Shown: piece by piece, positions 17,113 through 25,123 of the stretch | Position numbering within the stretch: position 1 is the stretch's first letter | How the letters are laid out: each line of letters opens with the position of its first letter | Source of the DNA: Chryseobacterium aquaeductus | Lineage (GTDB): Bacteria > Bacteroidota > Bacteroidia > Flavobacteriales > Weeksellaceae | Assembly (NCBI RefSeq): GCF_905175375.1 | Contig: NZ_CAJIMS010000001.1 | Coordinates: forward strand, 2,232,001 to 2,296,000 | Direction of reading: 5' to 3' | DNA: 64,000 nucleotides | Notes under the pieces: model-generated | What the model saw: only the letters and a program-made list of their open reading frames with translations | What the model was told of the DNA's origin: nothing | Database searches by the model: none | Program-made: the position numbers and the translations under genes

Positions 17113-18594
17113 ATGAGCAATCAACTATATATACAAAATATTCAATCACTTTTTGATGATGTTCAAAGATCGCAAATCTTTGAAGATCAAAAGACGATGA
17201 CAGATGTTGTTCCTTTGTTTCCTGTATCAGAAATCCACAGCAAATATGAAAATGAAAAAAATAACAATGGTTTTGACCTGAAGTCTTTCGTTTTATCAAA
17301 TTTTGATTTTTTAGAAGCTAAAATAAATATTGAAAGAGCTGAACATTTACCCATCAATCAGCACATCGAAAAACTTTGGGATGAACTTACAAGAAGTGCG
17401 CCCGAAGAAAAAGGCACGCTTCTCAAACTTCCAAAACCATATATCGTTCCCGGAGGAAGATTTAATGAGTTTTTCTATTGGGACAGCTACTACGTAATGT
17501 TGGGATTGCAGACTTCCGGAAGATTTGAAATGATGGAAAATATCGTTGAGAATTGCTCATACCTTATCCAGACTTTCGGATTTATCCCGAATGCAAGCAG
17601 AACCCATTTTCTGAGCCGATCTCAGCCACCTTATTTTTCTTTGATGCTTGATTTACTTGCTGAAAACACAAATGATGGAGAAATCTACAGTAAATATTAT
17701 GATTCTTTAGAAAAGGAATACCATTTTTGGATGTATGGAGAATCAGGCTTGGAAAATGATTCTGCCTATAAAAGATTGATTAAAACAAAAAATGGTAACC
17801 TTCTCAACAGATATTACGATGAGGAAAATACGCCACGTCCTGAAAGTTATTTAATTGATATTGAAGATTACAAAGCACCTGCAGGTGAAGATTTTTACAG
17901 AAACGTAAGAGCTGCCTGCGAATCTGGATGGGATTTCTCAAGCAGATGGTTTGCAGACGAAAATTCAATTCAGACAATACAAACTTTAGATATTGCTCAG
18001 GTAGATCTTAATTGTCTTTTATGGCATTTAGAAAAAACGTTAGAAAAAACTTCACAGCTTAAGAATCTTGTAGAAAAAACAGAATATTATGCTGAAAGAG
18101 CTGAAAACAGAAAAAAAGCAATCGACCATTATTTTTGGGATGAAAAAGGAAAAATCTACAGAGATTATCATATAAAAAATCATCAAAAAACATCATCAGA
18201 AAGTATTGCTACGCTCTATCCACTGTTTTTTAAACTGTCAAATGTAGATCAGGCAAAAGCTGTTTCAGACACAATTTCAGAAAAATTTCTTTATCAAGGC
18301 GGATTGGTGACTACAACTAAAGAATCTGGTCAGCAATGGGATTTTCCAAATGCCTGGGCTCCTTATCAGTGGCTGGGTTTTATATCGATGAAAAATTATG
18401 GATTTAATGATTTGGCTGAAAAAATCAAATACAACTGGTGCTCAAACGTCGAAAGAGTGTACAACAATACCGGAAAACTAATGGAAAAATATAACGCTCC
18501 GGATACAGAAACTATCGCAGGTGGAGGAGAGTATCCCAACCAGGATGGTTTTGGCTGGACGAATGGTGTTTATCAAAAATTAAAACAAAACTAA
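17113..18594 (+). CDS. treF: Alpha,alpha-trehalase (GH37), cytoplasmic type
   Basis: Trehalase splits trehalose into two glucose molecules. The 493-residue protein carries both GH37 signatures: PGGRFNEFFYWDSYYVMLGL (near residues 114-133) and QWDFPNAWAPYQWLGF (near 397-412). The general acid aspartate is expected in ESGWDFSSRWF (near 276-286). There is no signal peptide, so it should act in the cytoplasm (TreF-like rather than the periplasmic TreA). It sits two bases after the MFS gene and 24 before the TonB receptor gene. A complete, intact gene. Confidence 0.95.
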   Translation: MSNQLYIQNIQSLFDDVQRSQIFEDQKTMTDVVPLFPVSEIHSKYENEKNNNGFDLKSFVLSNFDFLEAKINIERAEHLPINQHIEKLWDELTRSAPEEKGTLLKLPKPYIVPGGRFNEFFYWDSYYVMLGLQTSGRFEMMENIVENCSYLIQTFGFIPNASRTHFLSRSQPPYFSLMLDLLAENTNDGEIYSKYYDSLEKEYHFWMYGESGLENDSAYKRLIKTKNGNLLNRYYDEENTPRPESYLIDIEDYKAPAGEDFYRNVRAACESGWDFSSRWFADENSIQTIQTLDIAQVDLNCLLWHLEKTLEKTSQLKNLVEKTEYYAERAENRKKAIDHYFWDEKGKIYRDYHIKNHQKTSSESIATLYPLFFKLSNVDQAKAVSDTISEKFLYQGGLVTTTKESGQQWDFPNAWAPYQWLGFISMKNYGFNDLAEKIKYNWCSNVERVYNNTGKLMEKYNAPDTETIAGGGEYPNQDGFGWTNGVYQKLKQN

Positions 18595-18618
18595 CTATAT
18601 AAAAAATTAAAAAAAGCT

Positions 18619-21060
18619 ATGAGAAAAAAATCCATTGTATTGCTAACAGGTATAGCAACATTTTATTTCAACAACACCTTTGCTCAGGAGACAACACCAC
18701 AAGATTCTACAAGATCTGCATCTATTGAGCAGGTGGTAATTACGGGTAATTCTAGCCCTAAAAAGAAAATCGAATCGAGTACAGCGATTTCTACATTCAC
18801 TGCGAAGGAAATTCAGAAACAAAACCCAATCAGTGCTGCTGCGTTATTGCAGAGAGTTCCCGGTTTTGCTGTGGAAACTTCTGGAGGTGAAGTAGGAAAC
18901 AACCTTTTCGCAAGAGGTATTCCTTCTGCAGGAGCTTATGAATTTGTACAGGTGCAGGAAGACGGACTTCCGGTTTTTGAGGACGGAGCATTACAATTTG
19001 CCAATGCAGATAATTTCTTCCGTGTAGATAATTCTGTAAGCAGGTTAGAAGCTTTGAGAGGTGGTTCCGGATCTATTTTTGCAACGAATTCTCCCGGAGG
19101 TTTGATCAACTTTATCACAAAAGAAGGAAGTAATGATTTTAAAGGAACTGCAAAATTAGAAACCAGTACTTACGGATTGATGCGTACTGATGTGAATGTT
19201 GGCGGAGCTTTAATTCAAGATAAATTATTCTTTAACGTAGGAGGTTTTTACAGAACAGATGACGGAATCAGAAAAACAGGTTTCAAAGCCAACCAAGGCG
19301 GACAAATAAGAATGAATCTGAAATATGTTTTCGATAAAGGTTATGCAAAAATTTATTACAAAAAACTGGACGACAGAAATACGTTCTATCTTCCGATTCC
19401 TTTGGTGCAAAACGGAAATGATCTTAAAGAATTTGCAGGTTTTGATGCCAACTACGGAACATACAGTTACAGAAATATCAGCCAATTGAATATTCCACAA
19501 GCTGGAGGAGGTTTTTTCAGCAGAAATTTAGAAGACGGTATTCACCCAAAAGTAGATGTTTTGGGAGCTGAGTTTAAGTATGATTTGGGTGGAAATTTCT
19601 CTGTTTTAAACAAAACAAGATACACCAATATCAACATGAATTATACAGGAATTTTCCCTGCTGGCGGACCTAAAACCGGTGCTGAATTTGCCAAAGATTA
19701 CGGAATTACAGGAAATAATTTTCAGTTTTCATCAGTGAGTTCAGGGGCAATTATGAATCCTGCTTTTGTTCAGAAATTAGGTTTTTGGGCGATAGATAAG
19801 CAGATGAATAATTTCGTCAATGACTTACAATTCAATTATAAATTTGAACAAGGAAATGTAACAGCTGGTTTTTATAAATCTAATTGGAAATCACATCAAA
19901 ACTGGAACTGGAGCAATGTTTTAGCAACAGCTTCAGACAACCCGGAACTTTTAAATTTAGTTGATACTTCTCTTACTCCAACAAGCACTGGTTACTCTAA
20001 AACCTACAACGGAGTTACAGAAATGTCTTTCCTTCTCAGAGATTCTCAGGTTCAAGGAAGTCTGAATGACCTTTATGCAAATTTAGATTACAATATTACA
20101 GATGATTTAAGCTTTAACGGAGGAATCCGTTACAGCCGTGATTTCTATAAAGGTTACGGAGTAAATACAACTTCTGGAAACCTGAATAATTCGGGTTTAA
20201 CGACAGATGGAACGCACAGTTTCCTGACCACAACTGCTGATGATAATATGTCGGTTTTAGGTAATAAATTTACCTATTGGAAATATGATGTCAACAGAGT
20301 ATCGTTCACTACTGCTTTGAATTATAAAATCAATACAGAAAATGCAGTGTACGCTCGTTTTTCTAACGGTTTCAGATCTCCGAATGAAGAAGCATATTAC
20401 AATAATATGATGGATCTTTCTGCGATAAAACCAGTGACGACGAATCAGTTGGAAGTTGGGTACAAATATTACTCAAGAACTTTTGATATTGCGGTGATTC
20501 CTTTTTATTCTACTTTGAAAAACCTGTCATTTACAGATGTTTTCTCAGACGGAACTTCAGAAAACAAATTTGCAAACACGACCAATATGGGAGTTGAGTT
20601 GGAAGGTTATGCAAGATTATTCAATAGTTTATTGGAAGTTACTTTCAACGGAACTATTCAGGATCCTAAATACAAAGATTTCACAGGAAGAAATGGTGAC
20701 GGTTCTACCTTCAATTATGATGATAACACGGTAAGAAGAATGCCTAAGTTTTACTTTAATATTACTCCTGCGATCAACATCACCAAACAATGGAGAACCT
20801 ATGCAAGTGTAAACTATTACGGAAAACGTTTCCAGGACGAGAAAAATTCTCAAACATTACCTGCGTTCTCAGAAGTAGGAGCGGGAACTTCTTATCAATT
20901 GGGGAAAATCAGATTTGCAGTTGACGGAACCAATATCTTCAACACCATCGGAATTACAGAAGGCGATCCAAGATCAGGATCTCCATCAGGAGACGGAACC
21001 ATTATGGCAAGACCAATTATGGGTGCAGCGGTAAGAGCTTCAATTACTTTAGATTTCTAA
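18619..21060 (+). CDS. TonB-dependent receptor, probable trehalose uptake
   Basis: The 813-residue protein has a signal peptide (SIVLLTGIATFYFNNTFAQ), a TonB-box-like SIEQVVITG (near residues 32-40), a plug domain (KKIESSTAIST through LEALRGGSGSIFATNSPGGL) and a 22-strand barrel ending in AAVRASITLDF with terminal Phe. It lacks the carboxypeptidase-like N-terminal extension of SusC proteins and has no SusD partner nearby, so it resembles classical single-component receptors. Being last in the MFS-trehalase operon suggests that it brings trehalose or a trehalose-containing molecule through the outer membrane. A terminator follows. Confidence 0.92.
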   Translation: MRKKSIVLLTGIATFYFNNTFAQETTPQDSTRSASIEQVVITGNSSPKKKIESSTAISTFTAKEIQKQNPISAAALLQRVPGFAVETSGGEVGNNLFARGIPSAGAYEFVQVQEDGLPVFEDGALQFANADNFFRVDNSVSRLEALRGGSGSIFATNSPGGLINFITKEGSNDFKGTAKLETSTYGLMRTDVNVGGALIQDKLFFNVGGFYRTDDGIRKTGFKANQGGQIRMNLKYVFDKGYAKIYYKKLDDRNTFYLPIPLVQNGNDLKEFAGFDANYGTYSYRNISQLNIPQAGGGFFSRNLEDGIHPKVDVLGAEFKYDLGGNFSVLNKTRYTNINMNYTGIFPAGGPKTGAEFAKDYGITGNNFQFSSVSSGAIMNPAFVQKLGFWAIDKQMNNFVNDLQFNYKFEQGNVTAGFYKSNWKSHQNWNWSNVLATASDNPELLNLVDTSLTPTSTGYSKTYNGVTEMSFLLRDSQVQGSLNDLYANLDYNITDDLSFNGGIRYSRDFYKGYGVNTTSGNLNNSGLTTDGTHSFLTTTADDNMSVLGNKFTYWKYDVNRVSFTTALNYKINTENAVYARFSNGFRSPNEEAYYNNMMDLSAIKPVTTNQLEVGYKYYSRTFDIAVIPFYSTLKNLSFTDVFSDGTSENKFANTTNMGVELEGYARLFNSLLEVTFNGTIQDPKYKDFTGRNGDGSTFNYDDNTVRRMPKFYFNITPAINITKQWRTYASVNYYGKRFQDEKNSQTLPAFSEVGAGTSYQLGKIRFAVDGTNIFNTIGITEGDPRSGSPSGDGTIMARPIMGAAVRASITLDF

Positions 21061-21083
21061 GGGTTAGTATTTTTAATAAATTG

Positions 21084-21116
21084 ATAAAACCGTCAGGATT
21101 TTCTGGCGGTTTTTGT
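21084..21116 (+). terminator. Terminator of the trehalose operon
   Basis: AACCGTCA pairs with TGGCGGTT (one G-T pair) and is followed by TTTTTG. It lies about 25 bases after the receptor stop. Confidence 0.65.
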
Positions 21117-21153
21117 TTTAATATTTTGCCGAAACTCCTAACATCCATTTTGT

Positions 21154-21216
21154 CATTCCGCAGGAATCTCAACACAAATGCTTGTTTACTTTCATGATCT
21201 AGATTCCTGCGGAATG
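21154..21216. repeat. Perfect 16-base inverted repeat (CATTCCGCAGGAATCT)
   Basis: CATTCCGCAGGAATCT at 21154-21169 and AGATTCCTGCGGAATG at 21201-21216 are exact complements with a 31-base loop, located between convergent genes. The GTCATTCCGCAGGAATCT wording is of the kind that recurs as a dispersed palindrome in many genomes. Confidence 0.7.
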
Positions 21217-21248
21217 AAAAACAATGCGTTAAAACTTCAATGTAAAAT

Positions 21249-21887
21249 TTACTTCAAGAACGGATTATACTGCTTCTCAAAACCAATCGTTGTAGGATTT
21301 CCGTGCCCAGAGAAAACCTGCGTTTCATCATTTAGAATAAAAAGTTTGGTTTTAATTCCTTCAATTAATTGATCATAATTTCCTTTATACAAATCTGTTC
21401 TTCCGATGCTTCCTTCAAAAAGAACATCTCCCGAAATGATGAATTTCTGATTTTCATGATGGTAAACCACACTTCCCGGTGAATGTCCAGGAACATGGTA
21501 AATTTTAAATTTTTCTCCGTCAAAATCCAGCTCATCACCTTCGTTTACATATTCTAAATCAACATTAATGTGATCTAACTGAAATCCAAATCTCATTCCA
21601 CTGATCTGGAACATATCGAGCACTTCTTTATCTTCTTGATGCATCGCCACAGGAATTTTAAAGGTGTCAAACGCCCATTGCAAACCCAAAACGTGATCGA
21701 TATGTGCGTGCGTTAAAACAATTTTTACAACCTTCAAATCATTTTCTTTAATGAAATTTTCGATGATTTTGGTTTCCTGTTCGTTCATATTTCCAGGATC
21801 AATCAACCATGCATTTTTATTTTCATTAAAAAGAACATACGTATTTTCACTTGCAAAATTGAAGACAAAAGCCTGTATTTGAAACAT
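21249..21887 (-). CDS. MBL fold metallo-hydrolase (glyoxalase II-like)
   Basis: The 212-residue cytosolic protein has the metallo-beta-lactamase fold motif THAHIDHVLG (near residues 59-68), further metal ligands in YHVPGHSPGSVVYHHE and the ISGDVLFEGSIGRTD block, and the closing VFSGHGNPTTIGFEKQYNPF. This arrangement is that of the small YcbL/glyoxalase II-like hydrolases, which cleave thioesters such as S-lactoylglutathione; the true substrate is unknown here. A TATTTTTG promoter box is 19 bases upstream, back to back with the promoter of the divergent T9SS plug gene. Confidence 0.9.
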   Translation of the reverse strand: MFQIQAFVFNFASENTYVLFNENKNAWLIDPGNMNEQETKIIENFIKENDLKVVKIVLTHAHIDHVLGLQWAFDTFKIPVAMHQEDKEVLDMFQISGMRFGFQLDHINVDLEYVNEGDELDFDGEKFKIYHVPGHSPGSVVYHHENQKFIISGDVLFEGSIGRTDLYKGNYDQLIEGIKTKLFILNDETQVFSGHGNPTTIGFEKQYNPFLK

Positions 21888-21906
21888 ATTCTGAATATTT
21901 TTTCAT

Positions 21907-21914
21907 CAAAAATA
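21907..21914 (-). promoter_or_regulatory. -7 box (TATTTTTG) of the MBL gene
   Basis: Exact TAnnTTTG match on the minus strand, 19 bases before the ATG at 21887. Confidence 0.5.
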
Positions 21915-21935
21915 CGATATTCTTTAGAGATTCGT

Positions 21936-21943
21936 TATCTTCG
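21936..21943 (+). promoter_or_regulatory. Near -7 box (TATCTTCG) of the T9SS plug gene
   Basis: TATCTTCG, one mismatch to TAnnTTTG, lies five bases before the ATG at 21949, so the transcript would have almost no leader. Confidence 0.4.
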
Positions 21944-21948
21944 TCATA

Positions 21949-23160
21949 ATGAAAACGTTGCAGATATTATTACTCAGTTTAGGTTCTTTTGCTTTCGGGC
22001 AGAACATTCAAAGTATTCAGTTGTTTAATCCTCAAACCAACGACGAGACGGCGGTTATCAATATGAATCAGCAGTTGGTACTGAGTTTTGATGATCTCAC
22101 CAACTCCAGTACCATTTACAGATACACCATCAAACATTACGACAGAAATTGGCAGGATGACAATCTTTTTTTTACAGAAATCGCCAATGGAAGTATGAAT
22201 GCACTTTTGGATCAGTTTCAATACTCATTCAATACTTTGCAGCCTTACACGCATTATACCTTAAACTTCCCTAACGATAAAATAAGACCAAAAATATCGG
22301 GTAATTTTGAAATCATAGTGTACAAAGATTCTGCCGATAAACCTCTTTTTACCAAAAGATTTTCTTTGGTGGAAGATCAGGCAAATTTGGCTTTAAATAT
22401 TTCTAGGATTGCCGATGCAAGAAATCCCAATGCCAATCAAAGAGTAGAAGTGCAGGCAACTTCCAAAGGAGGAGATCTTTCTGCAAATGTAAATTCTATG
22501 ACGCTGAATGTAATGCAGAATAATAATCAGAATATGAAGATCAATAATCTGAAGCCGAGTTCTACTTTGGGAAATCAGATTTTGTTTCAACAAATGGATA
22601 TTGTATTTCCGGGAAACAACGAGTTTTATTATTTCGATAATAAAAATATGAATATGGCGGCAGATATGGTTCGGGAAACAGGAATCGTAGATGGTATCAA
22701 TCAAACTTTTCTTCATCCGGTTTGGGCGTATCCGTTGAATTATCAATATCAGCCAGATGTGAACGGAGCATTTTATTACAGAAGAAATGATTTGGGCTTA
22801 GAGCGAAATGCCGAAAGAGAAGCAGATTACTCATGGGTGCATTTCTCATTAGATTCTGATCCGATGGAAAAAGAATTGTATGTTTTGGGAGGTTTTAATG
22901 ACTTTAAAGCAAATAAAGAATTCCAAATGATCTATGATGCCACAAGCAAAAAATATATCGCTAAAATTTTCCTCAAACAGGGTTTTTACAATTACATTCT
23001 GGCTACGAAAGAAGCAGACGGATCTTTAAATTTTGGAGAAATCAACGGAAATTTCTGGCAGACAGAAAACTTATATCAGGCATTCTTGTATTACAAACCA
23101 TTCGGAAGAAATTATGATGGTTTGTTGGGTTATGGAGAATTTAGAACGCCTGTAAGATAG
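21949..23160 (+). CDS. Type IX secretion system plug protein (DUF5103)
   Basis: The 403-residue protein has a signal peptide (LQILLLSLGSFAFGQ) and then the family pattern IQSIQLFNPQTNDETAVI and DRNWQDDNLFFTEIANG, with the C-terminal YSWVHFSLDSDP and YVLGGFNDF blocks. DUF5103 corresponds to the plug protein of the type IX secretion system, which closes the periplasmic side of the SprA translocon in Flavobacterium; this is family knowledge. The gene being here says the organism probably has T9SS and gliding or surface-secretion functions, though no other T9SS gene is in the window. A stem-loop follows the stop. Confidence 0.85.
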   Translation: MKTLQILLLSLGSFAFGQNIQSIQLFNPQTNDETAVINMNQQLVLSFDDLTNSSTIYRYTIKHYDRNWQDDNLFFTEIANGSMNALLDQFQYSFNTLQPYTHYTLNFPNDKIRPKISGNFEIIVYKDSADKPLFTKRFSLVEDQANLALNISRIADARNPNANQRVEVQATSKGGDLSANVNSMTLNVMQNNNQNMKINNLKPSSTLGNQILFQQMDIVFPGNNEFYYFDNKNMNMAADMVRETGIVDGINQTFLHPVWAYPLNYQYQPDVNGAFYYRRNDLGLERNAEREADYSWVHFSLDSDPMEKELYVLGGFNDFKANKEFQMIYDATSKKYIAKIFLKQGFYNYILATKEADGSLNFGEINGNFWQTENLYQAFLYYKPFGRNYDGLLGYGEFRTPVR

Positions 23161-23176
23161 ACTTACGATAAAATAA

Positions 23177-23207
23177 AAACCTTACAAAATTTCCATTTGT
23201 AAGGTTT
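23177..23207 (+). terminator. Stem-loop after the T9SS plug gene
   Basis: A perfect 12-bp stem (AAACCTTACAAA / TTTGTAAGGTTT) with a 7-base loop. The T tract after it is short, so its efficiency is uncertain. Confidence 0.5.
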
Positions 23208-23292
23208 CTCTGAAGGTGTACAAGACCTTTACAGATAAAATCAAACTATATAATAATGTCAAAAAAAGTCGCTAACCAAAATTTTTATCAAT

Positions 23293-23553
23293 TTAATTCT
23301 TAAAAATGGCAGTGATGAAAAGACTGTCATTGTCTTCAAACAAATAATGAATATCAACAGGGAATTTTTCGGTTTTGTAAACCTGAGTTTCCTTGTTTTT
23401 TATATCAATATTTTCATTATCACTTACAATCTGATCGATAGATTCTTTTAAATTTTCTAAAAAGTACCTGTCTTTATTTTGTTCTTCCGCATTAAAAACC
23501 CTCATCAACATTCGAATGTCATTTTTTGCAATAGATGACAGCAAAACTTTCAT
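23293..23553 (-). CDS. RelE/ParE family toxin of a type II toxin-antitoxin pair
   Basis: The 86-residue protein is basic at its ends and has the ParE/RelE layout: an N-terminal strand and helix (VLLSSIAKNDIRMLM), a long helix, then the conserved C-terminal strands KTEKFPVDIHYLFEDND and LFITAIFKN. Such proteins inhibit translation (RelE) or gyrase (ParE); the subgroup cannot be told from sequence. Its ATG shares one base with the TAA of the upstream gene (TAATG), the typical coupling of antitoxin followed by toxin. The C-terminus lacks the usual final His/Arg cluster, so activity is uncertain. Confidence 0.75.
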   Translation of the reverse strand: MKVLLSSIAKNDIRMLMRVFNAEEQNKDRYFLENLKESIDQIVSDNENIDIKNKETQVYKTEKFPVDIHYLFEDNDSLFITAIFKN

Positions 23554-23780
23554 TACGCACAGATTTTTTCAAATTCAGAAATATTTTCAAAGAAATCTAG
23601 TTTTGTAGAAGGATTTTCTTTGTGGAATTTTATTCTTTCAAAAACTTCATCCAGCTGAAACTGCGGAACATTAGATTTAGGAGTTGTATCCAAATTATCA
23701 ACTATTCTAATGAACGCCTCGGCGAGTTCCGGAGTGAAACTTTCAATTTTTCTTTTTAGAATTTCTATAGTTGAATCCAT
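23553..23780 (-). CDS. Antitoxin of the adjacent RelE/ParE pair
   Basis: I start at 23780 (MDSTIEILKRKIESFTPELA), giving 75 residues; the longer frame adds an unlikely AT-rich extension. The C-terminal half (DEVFERIKFHKENPSTKLDF) has the charged pattern of addiction-module antitoxins that wrap around a RelE-type toxin. No DNA-binding domain is obvious. It overlaps the toxin gene by one base. Identification rests on size, order and overlap as much as on sequence. Confidence 0.7.
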   Translation of the reverse strand: MDSTIEILKRKIESFTPELAEAFIRIVDNLDTTPKSNVPQFQLDEVFERIKFHKENPSTKLDFFENISEFEKICA

Positions 23781-23939
23781 TATTTTAAAATTTTTAAGTA
23801 GTGTGTCTCTTTTGATAGAGTAAAAGTACGAAAAAATACTAAAAAACAAATCTTACCCCTGTTAAATTTTAAATTATTTTAAAATAAATGTGTTTTTAAT
23901 TTGGATTGATATGTTTTTGAGGGGGTGTTCCTAAAATAA

Positions 23940-23973
23940 ATAAAAAAAAGGACATTTGATTGTTCAAATGTCC
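23940..23973 (-). terminator. Terminator of hemH
   Basis: A perfect 10-bp stem (GGACATTTGA / TCAAATGTCC) with loop TTGT is followed on the minus strand by a run of eight T. It lies 23 bases beyond the hemH stop. Confidence 0.75.
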
Positions 23974-23995
23974 CCAATGTTTTTTAAAATTAAAT

Positions 23996-25054
23996 TTAAA
24001 CGAAATAAAACTCGTGCAGTTTTTCTTCACATAATGTTTTCACTACATCAATCCATCGGTCTTCATCATTAAGACATGGAATGTAATGGAAATTTTCTCC
24101 GCCGCCATGTTCAAACTGGTGTTTTCCTTCTACAGAAATTTCTTCTAAGGTTTCAAGGCAGTCTGATACGAAAGCCGGACAAACGATGGCAAGGTTTTTA
24201 ATTCCTTTTTTTCCAATAGTTTCTAAAGTTTCGTCAGTGTAAGGTTCCATCCATTTATCTTTTCCTAATCTGGATTGGAAGGTAACCATTACTTTTTCTT
24301 TTGGTAATCCTAATTTTTTAATCACAGAATTGGTCACGTCAAAACATTGATGACGATAGCAAAACTGATGACTCGGATTATTTTCGCGAGAACAACAATC
24401 GTTCAAATTGCAGGTATTCGTAGGATCAGTTTTATAAATATGTCTTTCGGGAACGCCATGATAAGAAAATTGTAATGCATCAAAATTTTCAGGAAGTTTT
24501 TCTCTGATGCTTTCCGCAAGACAGTCGATGTAAATTTCTCTGTTGTAAAAAGGCTGAACATAATTGATCTTAATTCCTGGAAATCTCTTTTTTCTTACTT
24601 CTTCTGCTTTATCAATCACCGTTTCAGTTGTGCTCATCGCATATTGCGGATACAATGGAAATAAAACAATTTCCGTCACGCCTTGATCAACCAATTTCTG
24701 AATTCCCGCTTCAATACTTGGTTGGGCGTATCTCATCCCAATTTCTACAGGAACATCAACTAATTTCTGAAGCTTTTTCTGAATTTTCTGAGTGATTACA
24801 ATCAAAGGTGAACCTTCATCTGTCCAAACTGTTTTATAAGCTTCGGCAGATTTTGCAGGTCTTGTGTTTAGAATAATTCCCTGCACCAAAAGTGCTCTGA
24901 AAAACCATCTGTAATCGATGACCTTTTCGTCCATCAAGAACTCGTCTAGATATTCTCTCACATCAGGTACAGAGGTTGATCTCGGTGAACCAAGATTGAC
25001 TAATAATATTCCCTTTCGGTTGTTGGTTGCTGGTTGTTGGTTATTGGTTTTCAA
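23996..25054 (-). CDS. hemH: Ferrochelatase
   Basis: HemH inserts ferrous iron into protoporphyrin IX, the last step of classical heme synthesis. The 352-residue protein has GILLVNLGSPRSTSVPDVRE near the N-terminus, the catalytic histidine in FSYHGVPERH (near residue 203), a cysteine-rich insert (NTCNLNDCCSREN and FCYRHQCF) and TFQSRLGKDKWMEPYTDET plus CPAFVSDCLETLEE. The cysteines could bind an iron-sulfur cluster, but I cannot verify the spacing. The first 13 residues (MKTNNQQPATNNR) are encoded by an intergenic AACCAACAACC-type repeat, and conserved sequence begins only after them. It follows the NifU-type gene by 69 bases on the same strand. Confidence 0.95.
   Translation of the reverse strand: MKTNNQQPATNNRKGILLVNLGSPRSTSVPDVREYLDEFLMDEKVIDYRWFFRALLVQGIILNTRPAKSAEAYKTVWTDEGSPLIVITQKIQKKLQKLVDVPVEIGMRYAQPSIEAGIQKLVDQGVTEIVLFPLYPQYAMSTTETVIDKAEEVRKKRFPGIKINYVQPFYNREIYIDCLAESIREKLPENFDALQFSYHGVPERHIYKTDPTNTCNLNDCCSRENNPSHQFCYRHQCFDVTNSVIKKLGLPKEKVMVTFQSRLGKDKWMEPYTDETLETIGKKGIKNLAIVCPAFVSDCLETLEEISVEGKHQFEHGGGENFHYIPCLNDEDRWIDVVKTLCEEKLHEFYFV
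25016..25049. repeat. TTGGTTG-type repeat inside the hemH start
   Basis: A run of GGTTGTTGGTTGCTGGTTG type words, related to the GGTTGATGGTTGTCGG repeats at 4181-4246 and 14748-14777. Here it is translated on the minus strand as the Asn/Gln-rich N-terminus of ferrochelatase. Another repeat of the ACTATCAACT type (25090-25120) follows directly upstream. Confidence 0.5.
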
Positions 25055-25123
25055 ATTTTCATTTTTTTTATTCTTGCCAGTTGTGAAATACTATCAACTG
25101 AAAACTATTAACTATCAACTAAA

